A DNA stretch of 33,169 nt from DASUSF01 sp036375275 (GTDB taxonomy: Bacteria; Pseudomonadota; Alphaproteobacteria; Geminicoccales; Geminicoccaceae). The stretch spans positions 1 to 33,169 of the forward strand of contig DASUSF010000061.1 in assembly GCA_036375275.1 (NCBI GenBank). Direction: 5' to 3'. How positions within the stretch are numbered: position 1 is the stretch's first letter; every line of letters begins with the position of its first letter. The notes under the pieces are model-generated. The model was not told where the DNA came from, made no database searches, and was given only the letters and a program-made list of their open reading frames with translations. Positions 7,121-15,765 of the stretch are shown in pieces. Position numbers and translations under genes: made by a program.

Positions 7121-7822
7121 ATGGTCGGGCTGACGACGGACCGGCGCTCGCCCAACCACGACCCCCGGCCGGACGCCTGCCCGGTCGACATGCTGATCCT
7201 GCACTACACCGGCATGGCCGACGCCAGCTCCGCCCTCGACCGGCTCGCGGACCCCGCTGCCCGGGTCAGCGCCCACTACCTGATCGACGAGGACGGCACG
7301 GTCGTCCCGCTGGTCCCGGAGGAGCGCCGCGCGTGGCATGCCGGGTTCAGCGGCTGGCGCGGGCACGAGCGGCTGAACGACCGCTCGGTCGGGATCGAGC
7401 TGGTCAACCCCGGCCACGCCTTCGGCTATCGGCCATTCACGGAGGCGCAGTACCAGGCGCTGATCCCGCTGGCGCAGGCGATCCTCGGGCGGTGGCCGAT
7501 TCCGGCCCGGAACGTCGTGGCGCACAGCGACGTCGCGCCGGACCGGAAGGAGGATCCGGGCGAGCTGTTCGACTGGCCGCGCCTCGCCCGTGCCGGGATC
7601 GGGCTCTGGCCGGGCGCGGGGCCGGGCGCGCCGCGGACTCCGGGCAAGCTCCAGGCGCAGCTCGCGGAGGTCGGCTATCCGGTGCCCCGGCACGACCGGT
7701 TCGACCGGGCCACCCGGCAGGTCCTCGCCGCCTTCCAGCGCCACTGGTCGCCGGCGCGGGTCGACGGCGTGCCCGACCGGACCACCCTCGCCCGGCTCGA
7801 CGGTCTGCTCGCGCTGCTCTGA
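7121..7822 (+). CDS. AmpD-like N-acetylmuramoyl-L-alanine amidase with peptidoglycan-binding domain
   Basis: The enzyme cuts the bond between N-acetylmuramic acid and L-alanine of muropeptides. The product is 233 residues. The Amidase_2 domain covers about 15-165, with zinc ligands His28 (ILHYTG), His135 (VVAHSDVAPDRKEDPG) and Asp145. The His135-Asp145 spacing of ten equals that of AmpD. AHYLIDEDG, WHAGFS and SVGIELVNPGH are further family blocks. Residues about 172-233 (LQAQLAEVGYPV... ATRQVLAAFQRHW) form a PG_binding_1 fold. No signal peptide is visible, so it may act in the cytosol on recycled anhydro-muropeptides, as AmpD does, despite the wall-binding tail. It starts 24 bases after the DUF4175 gene with a poor ribosome-binding site (GTCCGGGG), so translation may be coupled. 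rnpB starts about 35 bases after its stop. Confidence 0.93.
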   Translation: MVGLTTDRRSPNHDPRPDACPVDMLILHYTGMADASSALDRLADPAARVSAHYLIDEDGTVVPLVPEERRAWHAGFSGWRGHERLNDRSVGIELVNPGHAFGYRPFTEAQYQALIPLAQAILGRWPIPARNVVAHSDVAPDRKEDPGELFDWPRLARAGIGLWPGAGPGAPRTPGKLQAQLAEVGYPVPRHDRFDRATRQVLAAFQRHWSPARVDGVPDRTTLARLDGLLALL

Positions 7823-7856
7823 GCTTGCGCGAGGGCCCCCCGCGCACCACAACAGG

Positions 7857-8253
7857 AGTGGGTCAGGCGGCCGGGCGGCCGCTCCGGCTCCGGCCGGGGA
7901 GGAAAGTCCGGGCTCCACGGAAACACGGTGCCGGTTAACCACCGGCGGGGGCGACCCCAGGGAAAGTGCCACAGAGAGCAGTCCGCCCGCCGGGACCTCG
8001 AGAGGTCTGCGGGTCAGGGTGAAAGGGTGCGGCAAGAGCGCACCGCGCGCCCGGCGACGGGCGCGGCACGGCAAACCCCACCGGGAGCAAGACCAAGTAG
8101 GGACGACGCGTTCCGCGCGAGCGGGGCAGGCCGGTTTCCGGGCCAGTCGTCCGGGTCGGTCGCGTGAGGCACCCGGCGACGGGTGTCCCAGAGGAATGGT
8201 CGCCGCCCGCGCGAGCGGGCACAGAACCCGGCTTACAGGCCGCCTGATCCATA
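7857..8253 (+). ncRNA. rnpB: RNase P RNA (type A)
   Basis: The catalytic RNA of RNase P, which matures tRNA 5' ends. The conserved blocks are all visible: GAGGAAAGTCCGGGCTCC (7899-7916), the CAGGGAAAGTGCCACAGA block, CGGCAAACCCCACCGGGAGC followed by AAGACCAA, AGAGGAATGGTCGCC (about 8190-8204), and ACAGAACCCGGCTTAC (8221-8236). The ends pair to form helix P1: GGGTCAGGCGGCC (7860-7872) with GGCCGCCTGATCC (8238-8250). The length of about 397 bases is typical. Exact ends are estimated from P1. Only about 35 bases separate it from the amidase gene, so its promoter probably lies inside that gene. No T-tract terminator follows. Confidence 0.97.
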
Positions 8254-8346
8254 TCCCACGACAGCGGCGCGCTCGGAACGGATCGCCCGCCGACCGCCCG
8301 ACCCGTGGCCGTCACAAGAACGAAAGAGGAACGAACTTCGCGGCTG

Positions 8347-8361
8347 TTAAGCCAAAATTAA
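8347..8361. promoter_or_regulatory. CtrA-type box TTAA-N7-TTAA
   Basis: The sequence TTAAGCCAAAATTAA is an exact match to the full-site motif (TTAA, seven bases, TTAA) bound by the cell-cycle regulator CtrA in alphaproteobacteria. In a genome this rich in GC such a match is uncommon by chance. It lies about 340 bases before rsmH and about 115 bases before the candidate promoter. CtrA is known to control division genes in Caulobacter. That it acts here is inferred. Confidence 0.6.
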
Positions 8362-8377
8362 GCATGGAGGGCGCCTC

Positions 8378-8593
8378 TTAGCGGCGACGTCGGGTGATCT
8401 GGAGGGCGGTGCTCCGCCGGTACGGTAAGCTTTGATGATTCAAGACGTTAATCCCGAGTCTTGGACAAACCTCTTGACTGAGGGCGAGCCGAACCCTAGG
8501 GTTGAGCGCCTTGAACTCGCCCGCTTTCAGGATCAGCACCAAGACGGCGCGGCTGCCGGTCAAGTCGACATGGTCGAGCAATTTGCTGATCAT
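8378..8593 (-). CDS. Possible small protein antisense to the dcw leader (71 residues)
   Basis: A minus-strand frame runs from ATG (8593-8591) to TAA. It encodes a balanced-looking product starting MISKLLDHVDLTGSRAVLVL, with ILKAGEFKALNPRVRLALSQ in the middle and ALQITRRRR at the end. The first 30 codons mostly end in G or C, as in real genes nearby; the second half is more relaxed. I recognise no family. There is no clear ribosome-binding site. The region also has to hold the regulatory sites for the dcw cluster, so this may be a chance frame or a decayed gene remnant. Confidence 0.25.
   Translation of the reverse strand: MISKLLDHVDLTGSRAVLVLILKAGEFKALNPRVRLALSQEVCPRLGINVLNHQSLPYRRSTALQITRRRR
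8437..8460. promoter_or_regulatory. Two GANTC sites (CcrM-type methylation)
   Basis: GATTC (8437-8441) and GAGTC (8456-8460) match the GANTC target of the alphaproteobacterial cell-cycle methylase CcrM. They lie between the CtrA box and the candidate promoter. Single sites occur by chance, so the pair is only suggestive. Their relevance depends on this organism having CcrM. Confidence 0.35.
8474..8502 (+). promoter_or_regulatory. Candidate sigma70 promoter for the dcw cluster
   Basis: TTGACT (8474-8479), a 17-base spacer and TAGGGT (8497-8502) make a good -35 and a weak -10 box. It is the best plus-strand promoter candidate in the leader and would give a 5' leader of roughly 175 bases before rsmH. 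Confidence 0.4.
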
Positions 8594-8686
8594 TGTGAGC
8601 GCGGCGTCCGGGCGGGCCGGGGCCGGGCGGCGGGACGTTGCCGGAAGCGGGCCGCGACGGAGCCCCGGGGCGGCTGGGGCGGACGG

Positions 8687-9661
8687 GTGATCTCGCGGGT
8701 GGCAGGAGCAGAGGACGCGGTCGAGGGGACCGGCCACGTGCCGGTCATGATCGGGGAGATGCTGGAGGCGATGGCGGTGCGTCCGGGAGCGACCTACGTC
8801 GACGGGACCTATGGCGCAGGCCACTACACCGCCGCTCTGCTCGGCGAAGGAGCCGGCACCGTGATCGCGATCGATCGCGATCCGGCCGCCATCCGGGAAG
8901 CGGAGCGGCGCGCCGCGGGCGAGCCGCGGCTCCGGCCGGTCGAGGGCCGCTTCGGCGACCTCGAGGGCGCCCTCGAAGGGCTCGGAATGCGGCACGTGGA
9001 CGGCATCGTCTTCGACCTCGGCGTGTCGTCGATGCAGCTTGACCAGGCCGCGCGCGGCTTTTCCATGATCGCCGACGGTCCGCTCGACATGCGGATGGGC
9101 GCCGCGGGATCGACGGCGGCCGACCTGCTGAACCAGATGGCCGAGGGCGAGCTCGCGGAGCTCATCTGGCGCTACGGCGAGGAGCCGGCGGCTCGCCGGA
9201 TCGCCCGCGCCGTGGTCGAGGACCGGCGGGTCCGGCCCTGGACCCGCACCGGGGAGCTCGCCAGCCTGGTCGCCAGGATCGCCGGCCGGCGCTCGCGCCC
9301 GGGGCATCACCCCGCGACGCGCACCTTCCAGGCGCTCAGGATCGCCGTGAACGACGAGCTGGGCGAGCTCGAGCGCGGGCTCCTGGCCGCCGAACGCGCG
9401 CTCTCGCCCGGCGGTCGCCTCGTGGTGGTCGCGTTCCACTCGCTGGAAGACCGGATCGTCAAGCGCTTCCTGGTCGAGCGGAGCGGGCGGCCTGGCGGCT
9501 CCAGGCACCGGCCCGGGACGCGCCCGGAGCCGCCCACCTTCAGGCCGCTCGGTCGGCGGCCGGTCCGTCCGGGAGCAGCCGAGACGGCCCGCAACCCGCG
9601 GGCCCGCTCGGCCCGGCTGCGGGCGGCCGAGCGTCTCGCCGGCAGCGGCGGCGCGGCATGA
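8687..9661 (+). CDS. rsmH: 16S rRNA (cytosine1402-N4)-methyltransferase
   Basis: RsmH (MraW) methylates the N4 of C1402 in the decoding centre of 16S rRNA using S-adenosylmethionine. The product is about 324 residues from a GTG start. The family begins with HVPVMIGEMLEAM, then the SAM-binding YVDGTYGAGHYTAALL and AIDRDPAAI. GIVFDLGVSSMQLDQAARGF and GPLDMRMG follow, and the late blocks are HHPATRTFQALRIAVNDEL and VVAFHSLEDRIVKRF. The frame is open to 8432, but the extra 85 residues are not family-like. GTG at 8687 or 8699 are the plausible starts; neither has a strong ribosome-binding site. Its stop overlaps the ftsL ATG. It is the first gene of the dcw cluster, since mraZ is missing. Confidence 0.95.
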   Translation: MISRVAGAEDAVEGTGHVPVMIGEMLEAMAVRPGATYVDGTYGAGHYTAALLGEGAGTVIAIDRDPAAIREAERRAAGEPRLRPVEGRFGDLEGALEGLGMRHVDGIVFDLGVSSMQLDQAARGFSMIADGPLDMRMGAAGSTAADLLNQMAEGELAELIWRYGEEPAARRIARAVVEDRRVRPWTRTGELASLVARIAGRRSRPGHHPATRTFQALRIAVNDELGELERGLLAAERALSPGGRLVVVAFHSLEDRIVKRFLVERSGRPGGSRHRPGTRPEPPTFRPLGRRPVRPGAAETARNPRARSARLRAAERLAGSGGAA

Positions 9662-10065
9662 CCCGGATCTCGTTCTTCGGCTTCGCCCTCCTGCTCCTCG
9701 CTGCGACCGGCCTGTACCTCCTCAAGGACCGGGTGCAGGAGCTCGAACGGGAGCTGCGCGCGACCCGGGTGGCGATTCAGACCGAGCACGGCCGGCTCGA
9801 CCGGCTGCGCGCCGAATGGGCGATGCTGAACCAGCCGGGGCGGCTTGCGCGGCTGGCCGAGGCCCATCTCGATCTGCAGCCGGCGGAGCCGACCCAGGTC
9901 GTCGAGATCGCTGACCTGCCCTATCGTGACGAGCTCCTGTTGAGCGGACGGGCCTGGCTCGCGCGCCTGCCGTCCGGCGCCGACGTCCCGCTCCGGCTGA
10001 AGCCGCCGCGCACGGCCGGCGTCCTGCTGCCGACGTCCGGCGGGCCAGGCGGCGTGCGGCCATGA
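9658..10065 (+). CDS. ftsL: Cell division protein FtsL
   Basis: The 135-residue bitopic membrane protein is part of the FtsQLB complex, which activates septal peptidoglycan synthesis. A membrane helix lies at about 5-22 (FFGFALLLLAATGLYLL). A heptad-like coiled coil follows (VQELERELRATRVAIQTEHG). The alphaproteobacterial FtsL motif LRAEWAMLNQPGRLARLAEA and HLDLQPAEPTQVV is clear. The Pro/Gly-rich C-terminal tail is poorly conserved. The ATGA overlap with rsmH and the overlap with ftsI at the other end show tight translational coupling. Confidence 0.93.
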   Translation: MTRISFFGFALLLLAATGLYLLKDRVQELERELRATRVAIQTEHGRLDRLRAEWAMLNQPGRLARLAEAHLDLQPAEPTQVVEIADLPYRDELLLSGRAWLARLPSGADVPLRLKPPRTAGVLLPTSGGPGGVRP

Positions 10066-11819
10066 GTCCGCGGACGTCGATGAACGGCCAGGCGGGCGAC
10101 GGTCGCCTCCGCTTCCTGAAGGCGTTCTTCGCGCTGGCGCTCCTCGGTCTGGCCGGACGGCTGGTCGATCTCGCGCTCGAGCCGGACGCGGTGTCCCGCG
10201 TCGCGGCGGCACCGGTCGCGGAGCCATGGACCGCCGGCGGCCGGATCGAGGTGGTCGACCGGAACGGCGTCCTGCTCGCGACCGACTATCCGAAGGTGTC
10301 CGTGTTCGCGGATCCGGCCGAGATCCTCGACCCGACGCGGGCCGCGCGGCGGCTCGGCGAGGTGCTGGCGGACGTGGACCCGGGGACGCTCGCCGCGGCG
10401 CTTCGCCGTTCGACCCGGTTCGTCTGGGTCAAGCGGCACATCAGCGAGGACGAGCAGCGGGCGGTGATGCGGCTCGGGCTGCCCGGCATCAAGCTCCGCA
10501 CCGAACGCCACCGGATCTATCCTCAGGGCCGCCTGGTCTCGCACGCGCTGGGGTTCGTCGGGATCGAGAACCAGGGGCTCGCGGGCCTGGAGCGAAGCCT
10601 CGAGGATCGGATGCGGGGCTCGGGCGCCGGCGCCGCGCCGCTCCGCCTGACCATCGACGTGCGCGTCCAGGAGATCGTGCGCAGCGTCCTTGCGCAGGCC
10701 CGGTCGCGGTTCCAGGCGAAGGGGGCGAGCGGCCTCGTGCTCGAGATCGGCTCCGGCCAGGTCATCGGCATGGTCAGCCTGCCGGATTTCGATCCGCACC
10801 GGGTCGATCGGGCAGCGGCCGACGCCCGCTTCAACCGGAACACGCAGGGCACCTACGAGCTCGGCTCAGTGTTCAAGCTGTTCACCGTCGCCATGGCCCT
10901 CGACGCCGGGATCGTCGACATCTCGGGCGGGCTCGACGCGAGCCAGCCGTTCGAGTTCGGCCGGCACCGGATCCGCGACTTCCACGCCAAGCGCCGCTGG
11001 CTCAGCGTGCCCGAGATCATCGCCTTCTCGTCCAACATCGGCGCTGCCAGGATGGCGGATGCGCTCGGCGCCGAGGCGCAGCGGGCGTACTTCCAGGACC
11101 TGGCGCTGCTGGACCGGCACGGGATCCGCCTGCCCGAGGTCGGGCGGCCGCAGATCCCGGTGCCGTGGCGGCCGATCAACACCATCACCGCGTCCTACGG
11201 CCACGGCCTCGCGGTATCGCCGCTCCAGGTCGCCGATGCGCTCGCGGCCCTCCTGTGCTCCGCGCCGGCGCGGCCGGCGCATCTGCTGCTCGACGCGCCG
11301 CCTGCCGCCCGCGAGGCGGCCGTGGTCCGGCCCGAGGTCAGCATGATGCTGCGCTGGCTGATGTGGCTCGTGGTGAGCGAAGGCACCGGCAAGCTCGCGC
11401 ACGTGGACGGCTACCTGGTCGGCGGCAAGACCGGCAGCGCGGATCAGGCGGGGCCGAGCGGCTACCGTGACGGCCGGCTGCTGTCGTCGTTCATCGGCGC
11501 GTTCCCGATCGACCGTCCGCGCTACGTCGTCCTCGTGACCCTCGACCGGCCGCAGGGCGACGCCGCCACGCACCAGCAGGCCCACGGCGGCTGGACCGCG
11601 GCACCGGCCGTCGGGCGGATCATCGCCCGGATCGGACCACTGCTCGGGATCGAGCCGCGGGCGGACCAGGCCGAGCCCTGGTTTCGGGCGCGCCTGGTCG
11701 AAGACCGCGCGTACAGCCCGCGCCTCGGGCGCGACGAGCCGAGCTTCAAGATCGCCAAGGGGGCCACCTGGGACGCCATCTGGCCGGGAGAGGATCGATG
11801 CGGCTGTCCGCCCTGCTGA
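10062..11819 (+). CDS. ftsI: Peptidoglycan D,D-transpeptidase FtsI (PBP3)
   Basis: FtsI cross-links septal peptidoglycan together with FtsW. The product is 585 residues: one N-terminal membrane helix (about 20-40), a dimerisation/pedestal domain with the family markers IEVVDRNGVLLATDYP and HRIYPQGRLVSHALGFVG, and then the transpeptidase domain. The penicillin-binding motifs are all present: SVFK with the nucleophile Ser269, SSN at 323-325 and KTG at 456-458. The start overlaps the ftsL stop (ATGA). The 3' end overlaps the murE start by 22 bases. Confidence 0.97.
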   Translation: MSPRTSMNGQAGDGRLRFLKAFFALALLGLAGRLVDLALEPDAVSRVAAAPVAEPWTAGGRIEVVDRNGVLLATDYPKVSVFADPAEILDPTRAARRLGEVLADVDPGTLAAALRRSTRFVWVKRHISEDEQRAVMRLGLPGIKLRTERHRIYPQGRLVSHALGFVGIENQGLAGLERSLEDRMRGSGAGAAPLRLTIDVRVQEIVRSVLAQARSRFQAKGASGLVLEIGSGQVIGMVSLPDFDPHRVDRAAADARFNRNTQGTYELGSVFKLFTVAMALDAGIVDISGGLDASQPFEFGRHRIRDFHAKRRWLSVPEIIAFSSNIGAARMADALGAEAQRAYFQDLALLDRHGIRLPEVGRPQIPVPWRPINTITASYGHGLAVSPLQVADALAALLCSAPARPAHLLLDAPPAAREAAVVRPEVSMMLRWLMWLVVSEGTGKLAHVDGYLVGGKTGSADQAGPSGYRDGRLLSSFIGAFPIDRPRYVVLVTLDRPQGDAATHQQAHGGWTAAPAVGRIIARIGPLLGIEPRADQAEPWFRARLVEDRAYSPRLGRDEPSFKIAKGATWDAIWPGEDRCGCPPC

Positions 11820-13257
11820 GCCCCGGGACGACGGTGCTCGGCGCGGATCCGGCGGCCGTGGGGATCCGGAGCCTCGCCAGCGATTCGCGCCGGGTCGAAC
11901 GCGGCGCCCTGTTCGCGGCGCTGCCCGGCACCGCCCGCGACGGCCGGACGTTCGTCGGCGATGCGCTCGAGCGCGGCGCGGCCGCGGTGCTGGCGGCGTC
12001 CCCCCTTGCCGAGGTCGAGGGGCGGGCGGCCATGGTGGTCGACCCCGACCCGCGCCGCGGGCTGGCACGGATCGCGGCCGCCTTCTTCGGCCGCCAGCCG
12101 GGCGTGGTCGCGGCCGTGACCGGCACCAACGGCAAGACGACGGTGGCTCATCTGGTGGCGCAGATCTGGCGCGGCCTGGACATGCCTGCGGCGAGCCTCG
12201 GCACCCTCGGGCTGGACACCGGCCACGAGCGCGAGCCGGGCGGGCTGACCACGCCGGACCCGATCGACCTGCACCGCCGGCTCCGGGATCTGGCGCTCGC
12301 CGGCATCGAGCACCTCGCGATCGAAGCGTCGAGCCATGGCCTCGACCAGCGTCGCCTGGACGGTGTCGCGGTGGCGGCCGCCGCGTTCACCAACCTGTCC
12401 CGCGATCACCTCGACTACCACGGCACCGAGGCCGCTTACTTCAGGGCCAAGTGCCGGCTGTTCGAGGCGCTGCTGATCGATGGCGGCGTCGCCGTCCTGC
12501 CGGCGGATCAAGCGCAGTTCGAGCCGCTCCGGCAGATCTGCCGCGAGCGCGGCCTCGAGGTGATCGCCTATGGCCGGAGCGCGGGTCGGATCCGGCTGGC
12601 GCGCGGGCGCGCGGACGCGGATGGCCAGGACCTGGAGCTCGTGGTCGACGGCGCTCTCCATCCGGTGCGGCTCGGCCTGTCCGGCGGCTTCCAGGCCGAC
12701 AACCTGATGGCCGCGCTCGGGCTCGCCATGGCCACGGGGATCGAGGCGGAGGCGGCGCTCGCCCGCGTCGGCCATCTGGAGGCGCCGCCGGGCCGGATGC
12801 AGCGGGTGGGCCGGACCAGCGCGGGCGCCTCGATCGTGGTCGACTACGCCCATACGCCGGATGCGCTCGAGCGCGCCCTCAAGGCGCTGCGCGACACGAC
12901 CTCCGGGCGTCTGGTCGTGGTGTTCGGCTGCGGCGGCGACCGTGATCCGGGCAAGCGCCGGCTGATGGGCGCCGTGGCCGCTGCAGAGGCCGACCGGGTG
13001 ATCGTGACCGACGACAATCCGAGGAGCGAGGACCCGGCGCGGATCCGCCACGCGGTGCTCGAGGGGGTCCCGAGCGGCGAGGAGATCGCCGACCGCCGGG
13101 CCGCGATCCGTGCCGGACTCGCCGGCCTCCGGTCGAACGACACCCTGCTGATCGCCGGCAAGGGGCACGAGACCGGACAGATCGTCGGGGGCGCCACGCT
13201 GCCGTTCGACGATGCCGCCGAGGCCCGAGCGGCCATCCAGGATCTGGCGGCGGCGCC

Positions 13258-13261
<4 letters not shown>
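11798..13261 (+). CDS. murE: UDP-MurNAc-tripeptide synthetase (meso-DAP adding)
   Basis: MurE adds the third amino acid to UDP-MurNAc-L-Ala-D-Glu in the cytosol. The product is 487 residues. The ATP-binding loop TGTNGKTT is at 108-115. ASSHGLDQRRLDG and the lysine expected to be carbamylated (FRAKCRLF, Lys218) follow. The specificity motif is DNPR (406-409), which marks enzymes that use meso-diaminopimelate. So the wall is of the mDAP type, consistent with lysA in the same window. It overlaps ftsI by 22 bases at the start. Its stop shares bases with the GTG of murF. Confidence 0.97.
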
Positions 13262-14664
<1,403 letters not shown>

Positions 14665-14669
14665 GCCAG

Positions 14670-15758
14670 ATGCTGTTCAACCTGCTGTCGCCGTTCGCCG
14701 AGCAGTTCACGCCGTTCAACCTGTTTCGCTACATCACCTTCCGGACCGGCGGCGCGATCCTGACCGCGCTGGTCATCAGCTTCGTGGTCGGTCCGCCGCT
14801 GATCCGGTGGCTGCGATCGCGCCAGCGCGGCGGCCAGCCGATCCGCGAGGACGGACCCCAGAGCCACCTCGTCCGCAAGCAGGGCACGCCGACCATGGGC
14901 GGCACCCTGATCCTGCTGGCGCTCAGCCTCGCCACCCTGCTCTGGGCGGATCTCGGCAACGGCTACGTCTGGGTGGTCCTCTTGATCACCCTCGGCTTCG
15001 GCGGCATCGGCTTCGCCGACGACTACCTGAAGCTCATGCGCCGCACGAGCGGCGGCCTGCCGGCGCGCGCCAAGCTGATCGGGCAGTTCGCCGTGGCCTT
15101 CGTCGCAGCCGGCTGGGTGGCCCAGATCACCAACGAGCCCCTCGCCACCAGCCTCGCGCTCCCGTTCTTCAAGGATGTCCTGATCCCGCTCGGGCTGTTC
15201 TTCTTCCCGTTCGCCGCCCTGGTCATGGTCGGCTCCTCCAACGCGGTCAACCTGACCGACGGGCTGGACGGGCTCGCGATCGTCCCGGCAATGATCGTCG
15301 CCGCCTGCTTCGCCCTGATCGCCTATCTGACCGGCAACGCGATCTTCGCCAACTATCTCGGGATCCCGTTCGTGTCCGGCGCCGGCGAGCTCGCGGTGTT
15401 CTGCGGCGCGATGGTCGGCGCGTCGCTCGGCTTCCTCTGGTTCAACGCCCCTCCCGCCATGGTCTTCATGGGCGATACCGGGTCGCTCGCCTGCGGCGGC
15501 GCGCTCGGCGCGATCGCGGTGATCACCAAGCACGAGCTGGTGCTGGTGGTGATCGGCGGGCTCTTCGTGGTCGAGACGATCTCGGTCGTGGTGCAGGTGG
15601 TCTCGTTCAAGCTGACCGGACGCCGGGTGTTCCGGATGGCCCCGCTCCACCACCATTTCGAGCAGAAGGGATGGGAGGAGCCGACCATCGTGATCCGGTT
15701 CTGGATCATCGCCATGATCCTGGCCCTGGTCGGCCTCGCCACCCTGAAGCTGCGCTGA
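14670..15758 (+). CDS. mraY: Phospho-N-acetylmuramoyl-pentapeptide-transferase
   Basis: MraY transfers phospho-MurNAc-pentapeptide to undecaprenyl phosphate, forming lipid I in the inner membrane. The product is 362 residues, polytopic with about ten hydrophobic segments. Catalytic and binding motifs are present: FADDYLKL (the Asp pair), NAVNLTDGLDGLA, FMGDTGSLACGG and the APLHHHFE loop. The ATG at 14670 has AGGA nine bases upstream. The frame is open far upstream inside murF, but that part is a shadow. A TTG at 14661 is the only other near start. Confidence 0.97.
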   Translation: MLFNLLSPFAEQFTPFNLFRYITFRTGGAILTALVISFVVGPPLIRWLRSRQRGGQPIREDGPQSHLVRKQGTPTMGGTLILLALSLATLLWADLGNGYVWVVLLITLGFGGIGFADDYLKLMRRTSGGLPARAKLIGQFAVAFVAAGWVAQITNEPLATSLALPFFKDVLIPLGLFFFPFAALVMVGSSNAVNLTDGLDGLAIVPAMIVAACFALIAYLTGNAIFANYLGIPFVSGAGELAVFCGAMVGASLGFLWFNAPPAMVFMGDTGSLACGGALGAIAVITKHELVLVVIGGLFVVETISVVVQVVSFKLTGRRVFRMAPLHHHFEQKGWEEPTIVIRFWIIAMILALVGLATLKLR

Positions 15759-15765
15759 GGCCGCG

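Larger units (their letters stand above)
8254..8686. other. Leader region between rnpB and rsmH
   Basis: This stretch of about 430 bases holds no convincing protein gene. The first and last parts are GC-rich. The middle (about 8335-8600) is clearly richer in A and T and contains a CtrA-type box, two GANTC sites, a sigma70-like promoter and a small open frame on the opposite strand (listed separately). A perfect GGCGG-TGCT-CCGCC hairpin lies at about 8406-8419. mraZ, which normally sits here, is absent. Confidence 0.7.

Noticed and set aside
7935..7939. TTAAC half-site as another CtrA box
   Set aside because: It is a single half-site inside the rnpB structure, with no second half at seven bases.
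4337..8074. A 1245-codon open frame on the minus strand
   Set aside because: It runs opposite lysA, DUF4175, the amidase and part of rnpB. Its sequence is Arg/Pro/Leu/His-rich with no family motif. Long empty frames are expected opposite genes in GC-rich DNA.
8254..8345. Intrinsic terminator for rnpB
   Set aside because: No stable stem followed by a T-tract is visible right after the P1 helix. Termination or processing must occur another way.
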